A DNA stretch of 64,000 nt, taken from positions 1-64,000 of the forward strand of contig CAYGKA010000006.1 of the NCBI GenBank assembly GCA_964350445.1, written 5' to 3'. The translations under genes and the position numbers were made by a program. The stretch is from Hwanghaeella sp964350445. Its GTDB lineage: Bacteria > Pseudomonadota > Alphaproteobacteria > UBA8366 > Aestuariispiraceae. Position 1 is the stretch's first letter. Each line of letters opens with the position of its first letter. Below are positions 61,838 to 64,000 of the stretch, piece by piece. The notes beneath the pieces are model-generated. The model did no database searches and was not told where the DNA came from. It worked only from the letters and a program-made list of their open reading frames with translations.

Positions 61838-63100
61838 ATGCTCTATTACATGCACGAAATGCAGCGCATGATGATGACGCCGAGCCGGATGATGGCTCAG
61901 GGCGCGCGTCTGGCGATGCGCAATCCTTTGAATCCAATGGCATATACCAATGCCGGCCGGACCATGATGTCCGCCGCGGACCTTTTCGAACATCTGACGC
62001 GCCGTTTCGGCAAACCCGAATGGGGCCTGGACACAACGGTGATCGACGGCAAGGAAGTCGAGATTGAATACGAAACGGTTGTGCATCGCACATTCTGCCA
62101 TCTGCTTCATTTCAAGCGGAAACTGGCGCGCAAACGCAACGATCCGAAACTGCTGATCGTCGCCCCGTTGAGCGGTCACTACGCCACCTTGCTGCGCGGC
62201 ACGGTCGAAGAAATGCTGCCCGATCACGACGTCTATATCACCGATTGGCAGGATCCCCGGATGATTCCGGTCACGGAGGACCGCTTCAATCTTAACGACT
62301 ACATCGACTATCTGATTGATTTCCTTCATGTACTTGGACCGAATACGCATATGATCGCGGTTTGCCAACCGGCAGTTCCCTCGCTGGCAGCGACGGCGAT
62401 CATGTCCGGCTGGGGCGATCTCTGCGTGCCGTCGACGCTGACGATGATGGGCGGTCCGATCGACACTCGCGAATCACCGACAGCGGTGAACATTTTGGCC
62501 AAGGAACATTCGATCGAATGGTTCGAACGGAATGTGATCGTCGACGTGCCCTTCCCCTATCCAGGCGCGATGCGGAAGGTCTATCCAGGCTTTATCCAAT
62601 TGACGAACTTCATCTCCATGAACCTGGATCGGCACATGGCATCCTATCATCAACTGTTCGACCATCTGGTGCAGGGCGATGACGACGCGGCGGAAAAGAA
62701 GATCGCTTTCTATGAGGAATACCGCGCGGTGATGGATCTTCCGGCGGAATACTATCTGCAAACGGTCAAGACCGTGTTCCAGGACCACGCCCTGCCAAAG
62801 GGCGAGATGATGGCCCGCTGGCATCCGGTCGACATCTCCAAGATCGACCGCACGGGGCTGCTTTGCGTCGAAGGGGAATTGGACGACATTTCCGGCGTGG
62901 GCCAGACCAAGGCCGCGCTAAATTTGGCCAGCGGCTTGGCTGATGAGAAGAAGCACTATCATCTTCAGAAGGACGCCGGGCACTACGGCATCTTCAACGG
63001 CAGCAAGTGGCGCGATAAGATTGCACCGGTGGTGAAGAAGTGGATCCGTACACACGATCAGGAACTGCAAGCCAAAAAACCTGTCGAAAAAGCTGCCTGA
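61838..63100 (+). CDS. phaZ: Intracellular polyhydroxyalkanoate depolymerase
   Basis: 420 residues from ATG 61838 (GGCGGGA upstream). Catalytic Cys in the lipase-like elbow MIAVCQPAVPSLAA (CQPA), characteristic of this PhaZ family. Other matches: WQDPRMIPVTEDRFNLNDYIDYLIDFL and the late GHYGIFNG His. It degrades stored PHB/PHA granules. Single gene followed by a hairpin at 63129. Confidence 0.92.
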   Translation: MLYYMHEMQRMMMTPSRMMAQGARLAMRNPLNPMAYTNAGRTMMSAADLFEHLTRRFGKPEWGLDTTVIDGKEVEIEYETVVHRTFCHLLHFKRKLARKRNDPKLLIVAPLSGHYATLLRGTVEEMLPDHDVYITDWQDPRMIPVTEDRFNLNDYIDYLIDFLHVLGPNTHMIAVCQPAVPSLAATAIMSGWGDLCVPSTLTMMGGPIDTRESPTAVNILAKEHSIEWFERNVIVDVPFPYPGAMRKVYPGFIQLTNFISMNLDRHMASYHQLFDHLVQGDDDAAEKKIAFYEEYRAVMDLPAEYYLQTVKTVFQDHALPKGEMMARWHPVDISKIDRTGLLCVEGELDDISGVGQTKAALNLASGLADEKKHYHLQKDAGHYGIFNGSKWRDKIAPVVKKWIRTHDQELQAKKPVEKAA

Positions 63101-63128
63101 ACCAGTGCAGCGCATAGGGTTCTTTGAT

Positions 63129-63158
63129 GGAGCCGGCGGAATTCCTTCCGCCGGCTCC
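63129..63158 (+). terminator. Hairpin downstream of phaZ
   Basis: Perfect 13-bp inverted repeat (GGAGCCGGCGGAA / TTCCGCCGGCTCC) with a TTCC loop. The following T-run is weak (ATGCTTT), so it may be a less efficient terminator, but position and stability support it. Confidence 0.7.
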
Positions 63159-63237
63159 ATGCTTTACAGAACCGGCACGGACCGATACACCGCCCTGTAT
63201 CCATTCGATTTTTCGAATTCGAGGCGTAGTCCCTGTC

Positions 63238-64000
63238 ATGAGTTTGAGCAGACGCTCGCATCTCCGTGCCTTGGAGGCGGAGAGCATTCATATTTTCCGG
63301 GAAGTTGCAGCCGAGTTCCGCAACCCGGTCATGATGTATTCCATCGGCAAGGATTCGTCGGTGATGCTGCATCTGGCCATGAAGGCGTTCCAACCAGGAC
63401 GCCCACCCTTCCCGCTTCTGCATGTGGATACGACCTGGAAATTCCGTGAGATGATCGCCTTCCGCGATCAACGCGCGGCGGAATTGGGCGTCGATCTTAT
63501 CGTGCACACGAACGCGGATGGGGTTCAGGAGGGGGTGAATCCCTTCACCCATGGCTCGGCGCACTATACCGACGTCATGAAGACCGCGGCGTTGAAGCAG
63601 GCGCTGACCCGCTACAAGTTCGATTGCGCCATCGGCGGGGCGCGCCGGGACGAAGAAAAGTCCCGGGCCAAGGAACGGATCATGTCGTTCCGCACAGCAT
63701 CCCATCGCTGGGATCCGAAGAACCAGCGCCCGGAGCTTTGGAACCTTTACAATTGCCGGATCAAGACTGGGGAGAGCGTCCGCGCCTTCCCGATCTCCAA
63801 TTGGACGGAACTGGATATCTGGGAATATATCCTGATCGAGAACATACCGATCGTACCGCTCTATTTCTCTGCCAAGCGCCCCGTCGTCGAACGGAACGGC
63901 CAATTGATCATGGTGGACGACGACCGCCTGCCTCTTGATCCCGGCGAGACCGTGCACGAAAGACAGGTCCGGTTCCGGACACTGGGCTGCTATCCGCTCA
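63238..64000 (+). CDS. cysD: Sulfate adenylyltransferase subunit 2, cut by window end
   Basis: 254 residues visible from ATG 63238. ATP-pyrophosphatase loop YSIGKDSSVMLHLA, then HVDTTWKFREMI, GGARRDEEKSRAKER and GESVRAFPISNWTELDIWEYI. Forms APS from sulfate and ATP with CysN. Most of the family's ~300 residues are present. cysN is expected just downstream, outside the window. Confidence 0.95.
   Translation, partial: MSLSRRSHLRALEAESIHIFREVAAEFRNPVMMYSIGKDSSVMLHLAMKAFQPGRPPFPLLHVDTTWKFREMIAFRDQRAAELGVDLIVHTNADGVQEGVNPFTHGSAHYTDVMKTAALKQALTRYKFDCAIGGARRDEEKSRAKERIMSFRTASHRWDPKNQRPELWNLYNCRIKTGESVRAFPISNWTELDIWEYILIENIPIVPLYFSAKRPVVERNGQLIMVDDDRLPLDPGETVHERQVRFRTLGCYPL

Overview
The window is a 64 kb alphaproteobacterial scaffold. 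High GC, the gene families and the VPLPA-type sorting tail point to a Rhodospirillales-like, probably free-living aerobic heterotroph. It contains two runs of exactly 100 N (22697-22796 and 27545-27644), so it is a draft or metagenome scaffold, and order across those joins is not guaranteed. No rRNA, tRNA or CRISPR array was seen.

Layout. 1-3172 (minus): an undecaprenyl-phosphate sugar transferase cut by the window edge, and a fused exosortase/EpsI protein (XrtD type). 3515-13956 (mostly minus): a large formate dehydrogenase operon running from 13956 down to 3675, encoding DUF3305, DUF3306, a TorD-like chaperone, a small TAT protein, FDH alpha, beta and gamma, then an unusual tail of WD40-cytochrome c, a DegP-like protease and a small cytochrome c. 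14180-16570 (plus): a tungstate ABC importer, tupBCA, closed by a strong terminator. 16623-17549 (minus): a HTH/PBP-like regulator. 17761-21649 (plus): a tightly packed operon of mostly uncharacterised proteins (biotin/lipoate-ligase-like, three DUF-type proteins, SCP2-like, alpha/beta hydrolase). 21813-22388: a VPLPA-CTERM substrate for the exosortase.

The contig between the two gaps carries a YjbR protein, a ureidoglycolate-lyase-like protein, a DUF2946 protein and a FecBCD-type ABC importer. After the second gap come a multi-cluster ferredoxin typical of FDH loci, a degenerate sigma-54-activator-like regulator and small ORFs. Next are an orphan OmpR-type response regulator, a DUF2336 protein, a lone Hpt protein, serA, cheZ, two cyclic-nucleotide-domain proteins, an XRE regulator coupled to a PhnD-like protein, a desaturase, an enolase-superfamily enzyme, two Nudix hydrolases, cysK, an AlaX editing protein, sseA and a double GNAT protein.

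The segment 48914-53323 looks like an inserted mobile unit. It has an IS630 transposase, cargo genes (LysR, two NTF2-like proteins, a luciferase-like protein), imperfect terminal inverted repeats and TA/CTAG target signatures sitting exactly on the stop codons of two convergent flanking genes. Beyond it are an FAD oxidoreductase, metC-modABC-adenylate cyclase, a split TPP decarboxylase, an SDR, phaZ and the start of cysD.

A common thread is Mo/W-enzyme biology: a formate dehydrogenase, a tungstate importer, a molybdate importer, a chaperone and a metal-oxyanion-like regulator. The second theme is sulfur assimilation (cysK, sseA, metC, cysD). The best candidate for an undescribed system is the 17761-21649 operon together with the FDH operon's WD40-cytochrome/protease/cytochrome tail.
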